16,630 nucleotides of DNA, from positions 1 through 16,630 of the forward strand of contig JACQAX010000232.1 of NCBI GenBank assembly GCA_016194795.1. The letters are read 5' to 3'. The position numbers and the translations under genes were made by a program. The notes beneath the pieces were generated by a model that had not been told where the DNA came from, made no database searches, and saw only the letters and a program-made list of their open reading frames with translations. Origin of the DNA: Deltaproteobacteria bacterium (GTDB taxonomy: Bacteria > Bdellovibrionota > UBA1018 > UBA923). Each line of letters opens with the position of its first letter. Position 1 is the first letter of the stretch. This document shows, piece by piece, positions 6,801 to 13,957 of the stretch.

Positions 6801-7316
6801 ATGGCTGACGACGACGAAAGCACAGAAGAAAAACCAAAATTCAAGCTGCCCAGCCCGCAGATCATGCTGGTCGTCGGGAACTCGCTGCTCGTCCTGACGG
6901 CGCTCGCCACGATGGTTTACACGAAGCTGATCTACCAGCGCCCGCCGATGAACGAAGAGACCGAGATCGAGCGTCAGGTCGAAGAGTCGAAGAAGCCGAT
7001 CGAGCCTACCGACCATCCGCTCGTCACCTTCGATCAGATGACGGTCAACATCGCGATGACATCGGGCAAAGCCCATTTTGCGACGGTCACGCTCGCGCTC
7101 GAGTGCCGCGACGGCGAGGCGGCGAGCCTGGTCGGCGCCAAGCGCGCGGCCATCACCGACAAGCTCATCGCGTCGCTTGGGAAACGCCAGCTCACCGAGC
7201 TCAACACGATCCAGGGCAAGCTGCTGCTCAAAACCGAGCTGCTGCGCGAGTTCAACACGCTCACCGCCGCGGGGAGCGTCACCGACCTCTTCTTCCCTAC
7301 GTTCGTGCTTCAGTAA
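6801..7316 (+). CDS. FliL-family membrane protein
   Basis: The 171-residue product has an acidic/basic cytoplasmic N-terminus, one membrane span at about 21-42 and a periplasmic domain with the FliL layout. That layout includes FDQMTVNIA, a strand ending in VTLALEC, then AITDKLIASLGKRQLTEL, IQGKLLLKTELLREFN and a terminal VTDLFFPTFVLQ. In flagellated bacteria FliL surrounds the stator units and assists torque generation. No flagellar gene is within the window, so this could be an isolated paralogue serving another MotAB-like or gliding motor; that is inference. The start is fixed by TATAAT 8 nt upstream and by the lack of an earlier in-frame start. It converges on the beta-barrel gene with a 6-nt gap. 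Confidence 0.85.
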   Translation: MADDDESTEEKPKFKLPSPQIMLVVGNSLLVLTALATMVYTKLIYQRPPMNEETEIERQVEESKKPIEPTDHPLVTFDQMTVNIAMTSGKAHFATVTLALECRDGEAASLVGAKRAAITDKLIASLGKRQLTELNTIQGKLLLKTELLREFNTLTAAGSVTDLFFPTFVLQ

Positions 7317-7322
7317 CGCCGG

Positions 7323-8840
7323 TTAGAACGTGACTCCGACCTTCACCTGCGAGGCGAACATCATGTCGGTGTCGAGCTTGGCGACGCCCGGAAGGTTCGC
7401 GAAGGAGTAGTACGCGCCCGGGAACCAGAAGCCGACGTCCCAGCCCACCGAGATGTTCTCGTCCCAGCGAAAGCCGACGCCGAGGTCGCCTTCCCAGCCG
7501 AGAAACGACGACTGGTTGTCGCGGGCGTTGAAGAACTGCCGGCGCGAATAATTGTAGAAACGGCTGCCCGACTGCGCGACCTCCGAGGCGAAAGCGAAGA
7601 CGAGCGTCGACTTGAGCGTCCACTTGTCGAGCTTGAGCTGCGGATTGAGCGCGACGTAGTTCGCGTTCACGATCTGGTTGTCGTACGGGTTGTTGAGGTT
7701 GGCCGAAGAGACCGTGTCAGGATTGTTGTTGGTCAGGCCGTAGAGGTTGTAGTTGAACATCACGAGGCCGAGCTTGTAGTCCTTGTTCAGGTAGATCGCG
7801 CGAAACTTCGTGTCGCCGAGCTGCGTGGGCTGTTCGCCGGGAACGTGGCCGGCCTTGAGGCCGATGTCCCACAGATCCGACGTGTAGCCGCCTTCGAACA
7901 GGAGCGCGAAGGTTTTGTAATCGAACTCGTTCTGGCCGTCGAGCGCGCCGAGGCTGCCGTTGAAGAGCGGAAGCTCGCCGCCGATCCAGAAGTGGCCCCA
8001 CTTCTTGCGCGAGTAGAAGTCGAAGATGTTGAAGTTGATTCGCGTCGAGCCGAGGCCGGTGCGATTGAAAAGGATCGAGCGCTGCGCGGTGTTGCCGTTG
8101 CGCTTCGTCCACATCATGCCGAACTCGAAGTCTTCTTCCGAGTTGTCGTACTTCACCGCAAGCTCGTAGTCGGTCACGTCGTCGTTGCCCTGGATGACGT
8201 TGCCGGCCGCGTCCTGGGCGCCGGCGACGTTGTTGCCGAGAGCGACCTTGACCAGCGCGGGGGAGATCGAGAAGTTGCCGAACTTGCTCGTGAGACGAAT
8301 CATGTCGCCCGTGCTCTGGAAGCGGTCGAAGAGGGCGTCGCCCGAGTTCCAGATCGCGCCGAGACCCCAATGGCGAGGCGCGCGACCGAGCTCGATGGTG
8401 CCGAAGTCGGTGATGAGGTTGGCCCAGAAGCGCTGCGCGGTGATCGAGAAGCCGTCCTTCTGCGAGCCCGTGAAGTTGAACTTTTCGTCGCCGCTGCCCG
8501 GATAGCCGCGTCCCATGAAGCCGAAGGCAGGGCTGCCGATCTGGAGCTCGCTCTTGATGTTGAGGCTGTCGTTGACGACGAGCTTGGGCTTCAGGCGGAG
8601 AAAAGCCTCGTACCAGACGACGTTCTTTTCGCCGGCGCCGCCGACGTAGGGGCCACCCGCGGAGCTGTAAACCGGATCGTTGTCGTAGCCGGGCCTCGAC
8701 CTACTGAGCTGGTAGTCGTTAAGCCAGTTGTTGTCGAACCAGAACTGTCCGCTCCAGTCGAGCTGGACGGCACCGGCCGGCTTCGCAGCAGCCGCAGTAA
8801 GACCGACGATCAACAGCGCTACGCTGATCCATTTGTTCAT
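7323..8840 (-). CDS. Outer-membrane beta-barrel protein (porin-like)
   Basis: The ATG at 8840 gives 505 residues starting with a clean signal peptide (MNKWISVALLIVGLTAAAAKPAGA, cut near residue 24). AAGGA at 8850-8854 (complement) lies 9 nt upstream. A GTG 33 nt earlier (8873) would bury the signal peptide and is rejected. The mature part is a run of alternating amphipathic strands rich in Trp, Tyr, Phe, Asn and Asp-Gly turns, for example WSGQFWFDNNWLND, GTIELGRAPRHWGLG and FEFGMMWTKRNG. It ends in VKVGVTF, the C-terminal Phe signature recognised by the BAM complex. I cannot assign a named porin family or a substrate. It diverges from the penicillin-binding protein gene across 60 nt that include a TATA element readable on both strands. 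Confidence 0.88.
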   Translation of the reverse strand: MNKWISVALLIVGLTAAAAKPAGAVQLDWSGQFWFDNNWLNDYQLSRSRPGYDNDPVYSSAGGPYVGGAGEKNVVWYEAFLRLKPKLVVNDSLNIKSELQIGSPAFGFMGRGYPGSGDEKFNFTGSQKDGFSITAQRFWANLITDFGTIELGRAPRHWGLGAIWNSGDALFDRFQSTGDMIRLTSKFGNFSISPALVKVALGNNVAGAQDAAGNVIQGNDDVTDYELAVKYDNSEEDFEFGMMWTKRNGNTAQRSILFNRTGLGSTRINFNIFDFYSRKKWGHFWIGGELPLFNGSLGALDGQNEFDYKTFALLFEGGYTSDLWDIGLKAGHVPGEQPTQLGDTKFRAIYLNKDYKLGLVMFNYNLYGLTNNNPDTVSSANLNNPYDNQIVNANYVALNPQLKLDKWTLKSTLVFAFASEVAQSGSRFYNYSRRQFFNARDNQSSFLGWEGDLGVGFRWDENISVGWDVGFWFPGAYYSFANLPGVAKLDTDMMFASQVKVGVTF

Positions 8841-8859
8841 TGCTTTGTTTCCTTTTAGT

Positions 8860-8887
8860 TTGTCTGAAGTCACACTAACCGTATAAG
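8860..8887 (+). promoter_or_regulatory. Candidate promoter for the penicillin-binding protein; TATA core readable on both strands
   Basis: TTGTCT (8860-8865), 16 nt, TATAAG (8882-8887). Transcription should start near 8894, leaving a leader of about 6 nt before the ATG at 8901 with no Shine-Dalgarno sequence. Read on the other strand the same core gives TTATAC/TATACG, which could start the divergent beta-barrel transcript with a ~34-nt leader containing its ribosome binding site. Confidence 0.45.
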
Positions 8888-8900
8888 TTAGTCAAGACCT

Positions 8901-11237
8901 ATGACCGCGAGAAGAAAACGCAAAACGCTCCTTAGCATCGTCAGTTGGACCCTCGTCGCGGGCTTCGTTTCGTTCGCCGCGCTCTTGTTCTACTGCGACT
9001 CGCTCTTCAAAGAAGACGTGAAGCAGCTCATGGGCGAGACGCCGCGCAGCCAACCCTCGGTCATCTACTCCGACGTCTACCTCCTGAAAAAAGGCGCCCT
9101 CTACGAAGACTCATTCCTGACAGAACGACTCAAGGAACTCAGAATCGACTTTCAAGAAAGCCCTGAGCACGTCGAGTGGAAAGGGCGTTCCTTCGACTAT
9201 CCCGAGTCGCTGCTCCCGACGGGCTCGCCCGCCCGCGTTGCTCCCGACGAGCCCGTAGCCATCGAGATCAAAGATGGACGCGTCGAGTCGATCTCGATCG
9301 GCGGCAGGCCTTCCGACGCCGTCGCGCTCGAGCCGCTGCAGGTCGCCACGCTCGCCGGGGCGAAACGCTCCATCAAAAACTACGTCGCTTACGCCGACAT
9401 CCCGGCGCGCATGCGCCTCGCGTTCGTGTCGGTCGAGGACCAGCGCTTTCTCGAGCACATGGGTTTCGATCCCCGCAGCCTCGGCCGCGCGATCTTCGTG
9501 AACCTTCGCCATGGGCACCTGAGCCAGGGCGGAAGCACGATCACCCAGCAGCTCGTCAAGAACCTCCTCGCGACGCCGCAGAAGACCTTCTTCCGCAAGC
9601 TGAAGGAGCTCGTGCTCGCCATCATGATGGAGCGCTCGTACACGAAGGACCAGATCCTCGAAAAGTACCTCAACGAGGTTTACTTCGGGCAGGTCGGCTC
9701 ATTCGAGGTCCACGGCGTGGCCGAGGCGGCGCACTACTTCTTCAACAAGTCGCTCGACCAGCTCACGCTCGGCGAAACCGCGCTGATCGCGGGCCTCGTA
9801 CGAGGGCCCGTCGTGTACTCTCCTTATAAGCATCTCAACGCCGCCCTCGAGCGCCGGACCGTCGTGCTCAAGAAGATGCTCCAGCAGGACGTCATCGCGC
9901 AGGACGAGTACCGCGAGGCGCTCGCGCAGAAGATCACCGTCGTGCCGCCGTCGCTCGCCAACAACCACGCGCCTTACTTCGTCGACTACGTGAAGTCGCA
10001 GGTGATGGAGGAGGCCGAAGACCAGACCTGGGGCGGGGACCTGAGCTCCGAGGGCCTGCGCATCTTCACGACGATCGACCTGCCGCTTCAGCGCCGCGCC
10101 GACGCCGTCGTGGCGGCATCGGTACGCGAAGCCGAGGCCCGGTACAAGATCGCGCGCCCGCTCCGCCTCGAGAGCATCCTCGTCGCCGCCGACCCGGCCT
10201 CGGGCCACGTGCGCGCGCTCGTGGGCGGACGCTCCTACGCCGAGACCACCTTCAACCGCGTCCTCAACATGAAGCGCCAGGTGGGCAGCACGTTCAAGCC
10301 CATCGCGTATCTCGCGGCGCTGCTCAAGGGAGTCGATAGCCAGGGGCGCCCGATCAGCGGCGCCTACATGATCGAGGACTCGCCTTGGACCTATAAATTC
10401 GGCCCCGGGCAGAAGAAGAGCTGGAGCCCTCACAACTACGAGCGCGGCTACCGCGGCAAGATCACGTTGCGCGAGGCCTTCGCGAACTCGATCAACATCC
10501 CGATGGCGAAAATCGGCACCGACATCGGCATCGACAACGTGATCGACGTCGCCCACAAGCTCGGCATCACGCAGCCGCTCCCGAACGTGCCTTCGCTCGT
10601 GCTTGGCTCGGTCGACCTCAACCCGATGGAGCTGCTGCAGGCGTACTCGACGATCGCCAATCGCGGCGAGCGCGTCGAGCTGACGACAGTGCGCGCGATC
10701 GTGCGCGAGAACGGCGAGCCGCTCGCGCATTTCGAAAGCCGGCGCGAGCAGGAGATCGAGCCCCGGTACGTCGACCTCCTCTCCGATCTGCTCGGCACCG
10801 TCGTCAAGGAGGGCACGGCCAAGCTGATGCCCACGCTCGGCTACTCGAAGCCCGCGCACGGCAAGACGGGCACGACGAACTTCGCGCGCGACGCCTGGTT
10901 CGCGGGCTTCTCGCAGGGGCTCGTGGCCGTGACGTGGACCGGCTTCGACGAGCTCAAGACGCCCGACTCCGAGGACGAGGAAGGCGCCAGGAAATTCAAG
11001 TCGCCGGCGCTGCTGACCGGCGCGGGCGCGGCGCTCCCGACCTGGGCGCGCTTTTTCGCCGCGGCGAAGCCGGCCAAGACCTTCGATCCCGAGACGCCCT
11101 ACGATTCTTCGCTGGAGCGAATCAAGACCGACCGCTCCACCGGGCTGCGCGCGAAGTCGACGTGCCCGTCCGAGCTGGTTTACGACGAGCTTTTCCTGCC
11201 CAACACGGCTCCGAGCGCCGACTGCAACCTCCACTGA
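8901..11237 (+). CDS. Class A penicillin-binding protein (PBP1-type transglycosylase/transpeptidase)
   Basis: The 778-residue bifunctional enzyme polymerises glycan strands and cross-links their peptides on the outer face of the cytoplasmic membrane. A basic N-terminus and one membrane span (about 11-31) precede a domain at 50-150 that resembles the UB2H region of E. coli PBP1b (SVIYSDVYLLKKGALYE). The GT51 domain follows: VEDQRFLEHMGFD with catalytic E179, GGSTITQQLVKN, and EKYLNEVYFG with the second Glu E259. The transpeptidase domain has the SxxK motif (S463-T-F-K466), SxN (S530-I-N532) and KTGT (K655-658). All catalytic residues are present. The C-terminus ends soon after the transpeptidase domain. 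With the bactofilin and beta-barrel genes it forms part of an envelope-oriented neighbourhood. The short leader and missing ribosome binding site make the start mildly uncertain, but no alternative is better. Confidence 0.96.
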   Translation: MTARRKRKTLLSIVSWTLVAGFVSFAALLFYCDSLFKEDVKQLMGETPRSQPSVIYSDVYLLKKGALYEDSFLTERLKELRIDFQESPEHVEWKGRSFDYPESLLPTGSPARVAPDEPVAIEIKDGRVESISIGGRPSDAVALEPLQVATLAGAKRSIKNYVAYADIPARMRLAFVSVEDQRFLEHMGFDPRSLGRAIFVNLRHGHLSQGGSTITQQLVKNLLATPQKTFFRKLKELVLAIMMERSYTKDQILEKYLNEVYFGQVGSFEVHGVAEAAHYFFNKSLDQLTLGETALIAGLVRGPVVYSPYKHLNAALERRTVVLKKMLQQDVIAQDEYREALAQKITVVPPSLANNHAPYFVDYVKSQVMEEAEDQTWGGDLSSEGLRIFTTIDLPLQRRADAVVAASVREAEARYKIARPLRLESILVAADPASGHVRALVGGRSYAETTFNRVLNMKRQVGSTFKPIAYLAALLKGVDSQGRPISGAYMIEDSPWTYKFGPGQKKSWSPHNYERGYRGKITLREAFANSINIPMAKIGTDIGIDNVIDVAHKLGITQPLPNVPSLVLGSVDLNPMELLQAYSTIANRGERVELTTVRAIVRENGEPLAHFESRREQEIEPRYVDLLSDLLGTVVKEGTAKLMPTLGYSKPAHGKTGTTNFARDAWFAGFSQGLVAVTWTGFDELKTPDSEDEEGARKFKSPALLTGAGAALPTWARFFAAAKPAKTFDPETPYDSSLERIKTDRSTGLRAKSTCPSELVYDELFLPNTAPSADCNLH

Positions 11238-11312
11238 CGGCGGAAGAACCGGAATAGTCCCGGGCGGATCGCCCCGCCGGATTTCAAGCACTCCGCACCG
11301 GCCCGGCTGAGA

Positions 11313-11318
11313 TATAAT
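11313..11318 (+). promoter_or_regulatory. Consensus -10 (TATAAT) ahead of the caspase-like gene
   Basis: TATAAT at 11313-11318 overlaps the first of three in-frame ATGs (11317, 11320, 11335). Transcription starting near 11325 would exclude the first two and leave a ~10-nt leader with GGGGG at 11326-11330 before the ATG at 11335. The -35 is weak. Confidence 0.5.
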
Positions 11319-11334
11319 GATGGGCGGGGGTCCC

Positions 11335-12636
11335 ATGCCTTTTCTGCTGCTTGCGTTCACGCTCGCCACCGCCGTCGCGCACGCGGCGCCCAACCACGCT
11401 CTCGTGGTGGGCGGCGGCTGCGAGGAGAAAGACGCGCACAACACGTCCGACGGCGAGTACGGCGACAAGACCGGGGCGAGCAAGGGCCACTACAACCTCT
11501 TTCGGCCCGAGTTCGAGACGGCTTACCATGCGCTGAGCTCGAACGGCTGGGACACGACGGTGCAGTACGACTCGTCGGCGTGGGAAAAACCGGTCCCCGG
11601 AGCCGTCGCCTCCAACAAGAAGGCCTTTTTCGCCGCCCTCGAGCGTGAGATCGCGAACCCCGGCGAGCAGTTTCTGCTCGCGATCTCCAGCCACGGAAGC
11701 CCGGCGCCGCACTTTTTCTGCCTCGGCGACGGCACCTATATGTACGTCAAGGACATCGCCCCGTATCTGAAGAGGCTCAAGGACAAGGGCGTGAAGGTCG
11801 CGGTGCTCGACGGCTCCTGCTACTCGGGCAACACGCCCGACGACCTCGCGAGCCTCGGCGTGTGCACGATGTCGGGCACGAACCCCAACACCACCGGCGC
11901 GGGCGACATGATCTGGCCCTACGTGTTCGGCCTGGGCTACAAGCCTGGCGAGAAGGTGCGCAGCTACTACACGACCGAGCTGCCCCCGGGCGCGCCCGAC
12001 CTCGACCAGAGCGGCGGCGTCTCGGCGGCCGAGGCGTTTCAATACGCGCGCCTGCACATGCGCGACTTCATGATCCCCCGGACGTCGGACTGCAAGCTGA
12101 GCGACCACAAGCTGCGGCAGCTCCTCGACGGCGCCGATCCTTTTCTCCGCACCGAAGGCAGCCTGCGCCAGGAAACGTTGGATGCTTCGGAGACGGCGCG
12201 CGCGACTCTGGCCCAGGTTTGCTTCCTGCAGAAAGCGGCGGACGGGTTCCAGGCGGTGCTCGACTCGTTCGACCACTCGAAAAAAGTCGACGTCTACACC
12301 CAGCTGCTCGCGCTGGGCTACCCCGCCGACGCGAATGCGTCGAGCCTTCCGGCGCACCTGAAGCAGAAAGTGGGCGAGCTCGGCGCGCTCCTCGAGTCGG
12401 TCAAGCCGCTGCAGAACGAGGTCGATGCGGCCTTCGCCGCGAAAAGCCCGCTTTCAGCCGAGCTCAAAAGCAAGATCAGCGCCGCCACCAGCAAAGCGGG
12501 CGATCTCAAGACGGCCATCTTCGCCGATCTGCGCCCGCTCATCCACATCGCCTGCGCGCGCGAGCGCCTCGACCATCCGGCGGCGAATCGGCCGTGCGAG
12601 TCGTTCAAGCTCTTTCCGGCGAGAAAAGGGTCATGA
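11335..12636 (+). CDS. Secreted caspase/legumain-like (clan CD) cysteine peptidase
   Basis: From the ATG at 11335 the product is 433 residues with a signal peptide (MPFLLLAFTLATAVAHA, cut near 17). ATGs at 11317 and 11320 overlap or abut the -10 element and would place MMGGGP ahead of the signal peptide. The catalytic dyad of clan CD is recognisable: FLLAISSHGS with H120-G121 at the end of a strand, then KVAVLDGSCYSGN with C162 in the CxSG context. A Ca-binding-like loop DLDQSGGVSAAEAF (222-235) follows, a combination seen in bacterial caspase- and C13-like proteins. Residues 250-433 are mainly helical, with no family I recognise. Several Cys (29, 129, 162, 177) may form disulfides after export. 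Its last 4 nt overlap the next gene. Substrate specificity cannot be read from the sequence. A C13 versus C14 assignment is open. Confidence 0.82.
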   Translation: MPFLLLAFTLATAVAHAAPNHALVVGGGCEEKDAHNTSDGEYGDKTGASKGHYNLFRPEFETAYHALSSNGWDTTVQYDSSAWEKPVPGAVASNKKAFFAALEREIANPGEQFLLAISSHGSPAPHFFCLGDGTYMYVKDIAPYLKRLKDKGVKVAVLDGSCYSGNTPDDLASLGVCTMSGTNPNTTGAGDMIWPYVFGLGYKPGEKVRSYYTTELPPGAPDLDQSGGVSAAEAFQYARLHMRDFMIPRTSDCKLSDHKLRQLLDGADPFLRTEGSLRQETLDASETARATLAQVCFLQKAADGFQAVLDSFDHSKKVDVYTQLLALGYPADANASSLPAHLKQKVGELGALLESVKPLQNEVDAAFAAKSPLSAELKSKISAATSKAGDLKTAIFADLRPLIHIACARERLDHPAANRPCESFKLFPARKGS

Positions 12637-12974
12637 TCGCGTTGCTCCTTTCGCTGGCCGCAGCCGCCTGGGCCGGGATCCCGGTCGACGACGGAGCCTA
12701 CGAGCTGGTCGCGGTGGTCGAGCGCTGCGCCCCCTCTCCGTCGGGCAAGAGCGCCGGCCTCTGCGCGATCGTCGGCAAGGGCACTCGCTCGCAGCGCGTG
12801 CTCTCGCTCAAACCCTCGCCCTGGGACGAGTCGCTGCGCTCGGCTCCGGGCCTGCGCCTGATTCTCAGGGGCTCGCTCAAGGGGTCGGGCTTCACCATCG
12901 AGCAGGCTCCGAAAATCCATCGCGAGACCGTCGACGAGCTGATCGCGGCGCCAGATCCGATGAAGAAGCTCTGA
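12633..12974 (+). CDS. Small exported protein coupled to the caspase-like peptidase
   Basis: This 113-residue product starts at the ATG overlapping the preceding TGA (ATGA, 12633-12636). It has a signal peptide, MIALLLSLAAAAWA, leaving about 99 residues with two Cys (C32, C44) that could form a disulfide. The rest looks like a small beta-rich domain (YELVAVVERC, GLCAIVGKG, LRLILRGSLKGSGFTIE) with a charged C-terminal helix. I do not recognise a family. The 4-nt overlap and shared export argue for a joint function with the peptidase, such as inhibitor, chaperone or substrate; none is shown by the sequence. A much longer reading in the same frame runs back to 11862 but is a shadow of the peptidase gene. 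It ends 4 nt from the convergent HAD gene. Confidence 0.75.
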   Translation: MIALLLSLAAAAWAGIPVDDGAYELVAVVERCAPSPSGKSAGLCAIVGKGTRSQRVLSLKPSPWDESLRSAPGLRLILRGSLKGSGFTIEQAPKIHRETVDELIAAPDPMKKL

Positions 12975-12978
12975 CGTC

Positions 12979-13743
12979 CTACGGCTGAACCAGCAACGCC
13001 TCGCAGCCGCTGATCGTCACCTCGAGCGACGCCATCGCCGGATGCACCGACTCGAGCGCGGCGATCGTCGGCCCCTGGTCGTCGAGAAACGCGACCGACA
13101 CGATTTTTTCGTCGACATGGCTGCTTTCGTATTTCGTCACCGCGTCAGCCTTCAGCACGCCGACCTTCTCGTTCGAATAGCCGACATGGAAGATGCCGTC
13201 GATCGGAAGCCCGGCCGTCGCGATCTGTTCGCCCGACTGTTTGGCGTAGTTGCGGTGGCGCGCGGTGATATAGACGATGCGCGCGCCAAGACTCTTCCAA
13301 AGCAGGATCTTCTCGACAACCGGCTGGTGGAGATGGTCACGCAGGTGGATGCCCGGACGTTTCCAGTTTTTCTTGAGATACGCCATCGCGTCGCTGATGA
13401 CCTGCTCGCGGGCACGAACCTCCAGGCCCGCGGCGGTCACCGCTTTGCGGACCAGCGGCTCGCGCTTCGCGTAGGGAATGTCGCCGGGACGAAGATGACT
13501 GAAGTAGCTCGTGCCCGAGATCGCGTCGAACTCGCGCAGCAGAAACTCGTAGCGCCCGGAGTTGACGAAGACCGTGTCGTCGAGGTCGACGTAGACGACC
13601 GGCACCAGCTCGCTCGCGACCATCGCGCGCACGCGGGCGGTGATCGCGTCGAGCGCCTCGAGCGAGAAGGGTGCGCCCCAGGCCGCGACCGTGAAAAGCG
13701 CGCTCGCGAGCAGCATCATTATAGGGACACGGCGGCGGTGCAT
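12979..13743 (-). CDS. Exported HAD-superfamily phosphatase
   Basis: The 254-residue product begins with a signal peptide (MHRRRVPIMMLLASALFTVAAWG). It carries the four HAD motifs: YVDLDDTVF (nucleophile D53, acid/base D55), IVYITAR (T160), a Lys in SNEKVGVLKAD (K193 or K198) and FLDDQG (D221, D222). HAD enzymes form an aspartyl-phosphate intermediate and need Mg. Export makes it a periplasmic acid-phosphatase-like enzyme, resembling class B or DUF2608-type proteins; the subfamily is not certain. An upstream in-frame ATG at 13782 would add 13 residues but lies upstream of the -35/-10 pair at 13779-13751, so the start at 13743 is preferred. With only 7 nt between the -10 and the ATG, and no ribosome binding site, the mRNA should be leaderless. 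Confidence 0.88.
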   Translation of the reverse strand: MHRRRVPIMMLLASALFTVAAWGAPFSLEALDAITARVRAMVASELVPVVYVDLDDTVFVNSGRYEFLLREFDAISGTSYFSHLRPGDIPYAKREPLVRKAVTAAGLEVRAREQVISDAMAYLKKNWKRPGIHLRDHLHQPVVEKILLWKSLGARIVYITARHRNYAKQSGEQIATAGLPIDGIFHVGYSNEKVGVLKADAVTKYESSHVDEKIVSVAFLDDQGPTIAALESVHPAMASLEVTISGCEALLVQP

Positions 13744-13750
13744 GGACGGA

Positions 13751-13779
13751 GTTATATAATGGTTGACTGATTTAATCAA
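13751..13779 (-). promoter_or_regulatory. Sigma-70-type promoter for the HAD gene, placed for a leaderless mRNA
   Basis: On the complement, TTGATT (13779-13774) and TATAAC (13756-13751) are 17 nt apart, and 7 nt then lead to the ATG at 13743. The -35 half lies in an imperfect palindrome with GTTGA/TCAAC ends (13762-13780) that could be an operator. Confidence 0.65.
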
Positions 13780-13821
13780 CAAATGGGGTCATAATGGCAC
13801 TTTCTACTCGGTGCTCAAACT

Positions 13822-13836
13822 TTCAACAGGATTGAA
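13822..13836. promoter_or_regulatory. Candidate enhancer-type palindrome upstream of the sigma-54 promoter
   Basis: TTCAA-N5-TTGAA (13822-13836; the left arm is interrupted by one extra T) is centred about 100 nt upstream of the expected sigma-54 start site. That is a usual distance for NtrC-type activator sites. It is a single short palindrome, so chance is possible. Confidence 0.25.
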
Positions 13837-13903
13837 GAAATGACCTGTGCCGGGATATGCGAAAATCATTAATAAAATCAGCCTTGTTTATGCGGTGTCA
13901 AAA

Positions 13904-13919
13904 TGGCATACCCCTTGCT
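13904..13919 (+). promoter_or_regulatory. Sigma-54 (RpoN) promoter of the kinase-regulator operon
   Basis: TGGCAT-ACCCC-TTGCT matches the consensus TGGCAY-N5-TTGCW throughout, with GG at 13905-13906 and GC at 13917-13918 separated by exactly 10 nt. Transcription should begin near 13930, about 28 nt before the kinase ATG. The operon itself encodes a GAFTGA-containing sigma-54 activator. Confidence 0.8.
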
Positions 13920-13930
13920 GATAGCTTCCC

Positions 13931-13951
13931 GCTCGTTTCCAAGGAGCGAGC
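13931..13951 (+). promoter_or_regulatory. Hairpin enclosing the Shine-Dalgarno sequence of the kinase gene
   Basis: GCTCG (13931-13935) can pair with CGAGC (13947-13951), leaving AAGGAG (13941-13946) in the 11-nt loop next to TTTCC. The hairpin would begin right at the predicted sigma-54 start site. It may tune translation, but the stem is only 5 bp. Confidence 0.35.
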
Positions 13952-13957
13952 AAACCC

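Noticed and set aside
6516..6808. Two overlapping short frames across the inverted repeat (for example PTPMAHAPTPHAHPHA)
   Set aside because: They run through the terminator and the repeat, give Pro/His repeats driven by the C-rich DNA, and have no ribosome binding site.
11254..11280. GC-rich inverted repeat after the penicillin-binding protein gene as a terminator
   Set aside because: The stem (GGGCG/CGCCC) is only 5 bp and no T tract follows on either strand.
9699..11483. Long (594-codon) minus-strand open frame opposite the penicillin-binding protein gene
   Set aside because: Shadow of a gene with all catalytic residues present. High GC3 suppresses stops in this frame, and there is no promoter or ribosome binding site.
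11862..12632. Upstream extension of the small exported protein within the peptidase gene
   Set aside because: The extension is an Arg/Ala/Pro-rich shadow. The ATG at 12633 starts a clean signal peptide and overlaps the upstream stop by 4 nt.
13795..13815. TGGCAC at 13795-13800 as a second sigma-54 promoter
   Set aside because: The GG is not followed by GC at the required 10-nt spacing, and no TTGCW half is present.
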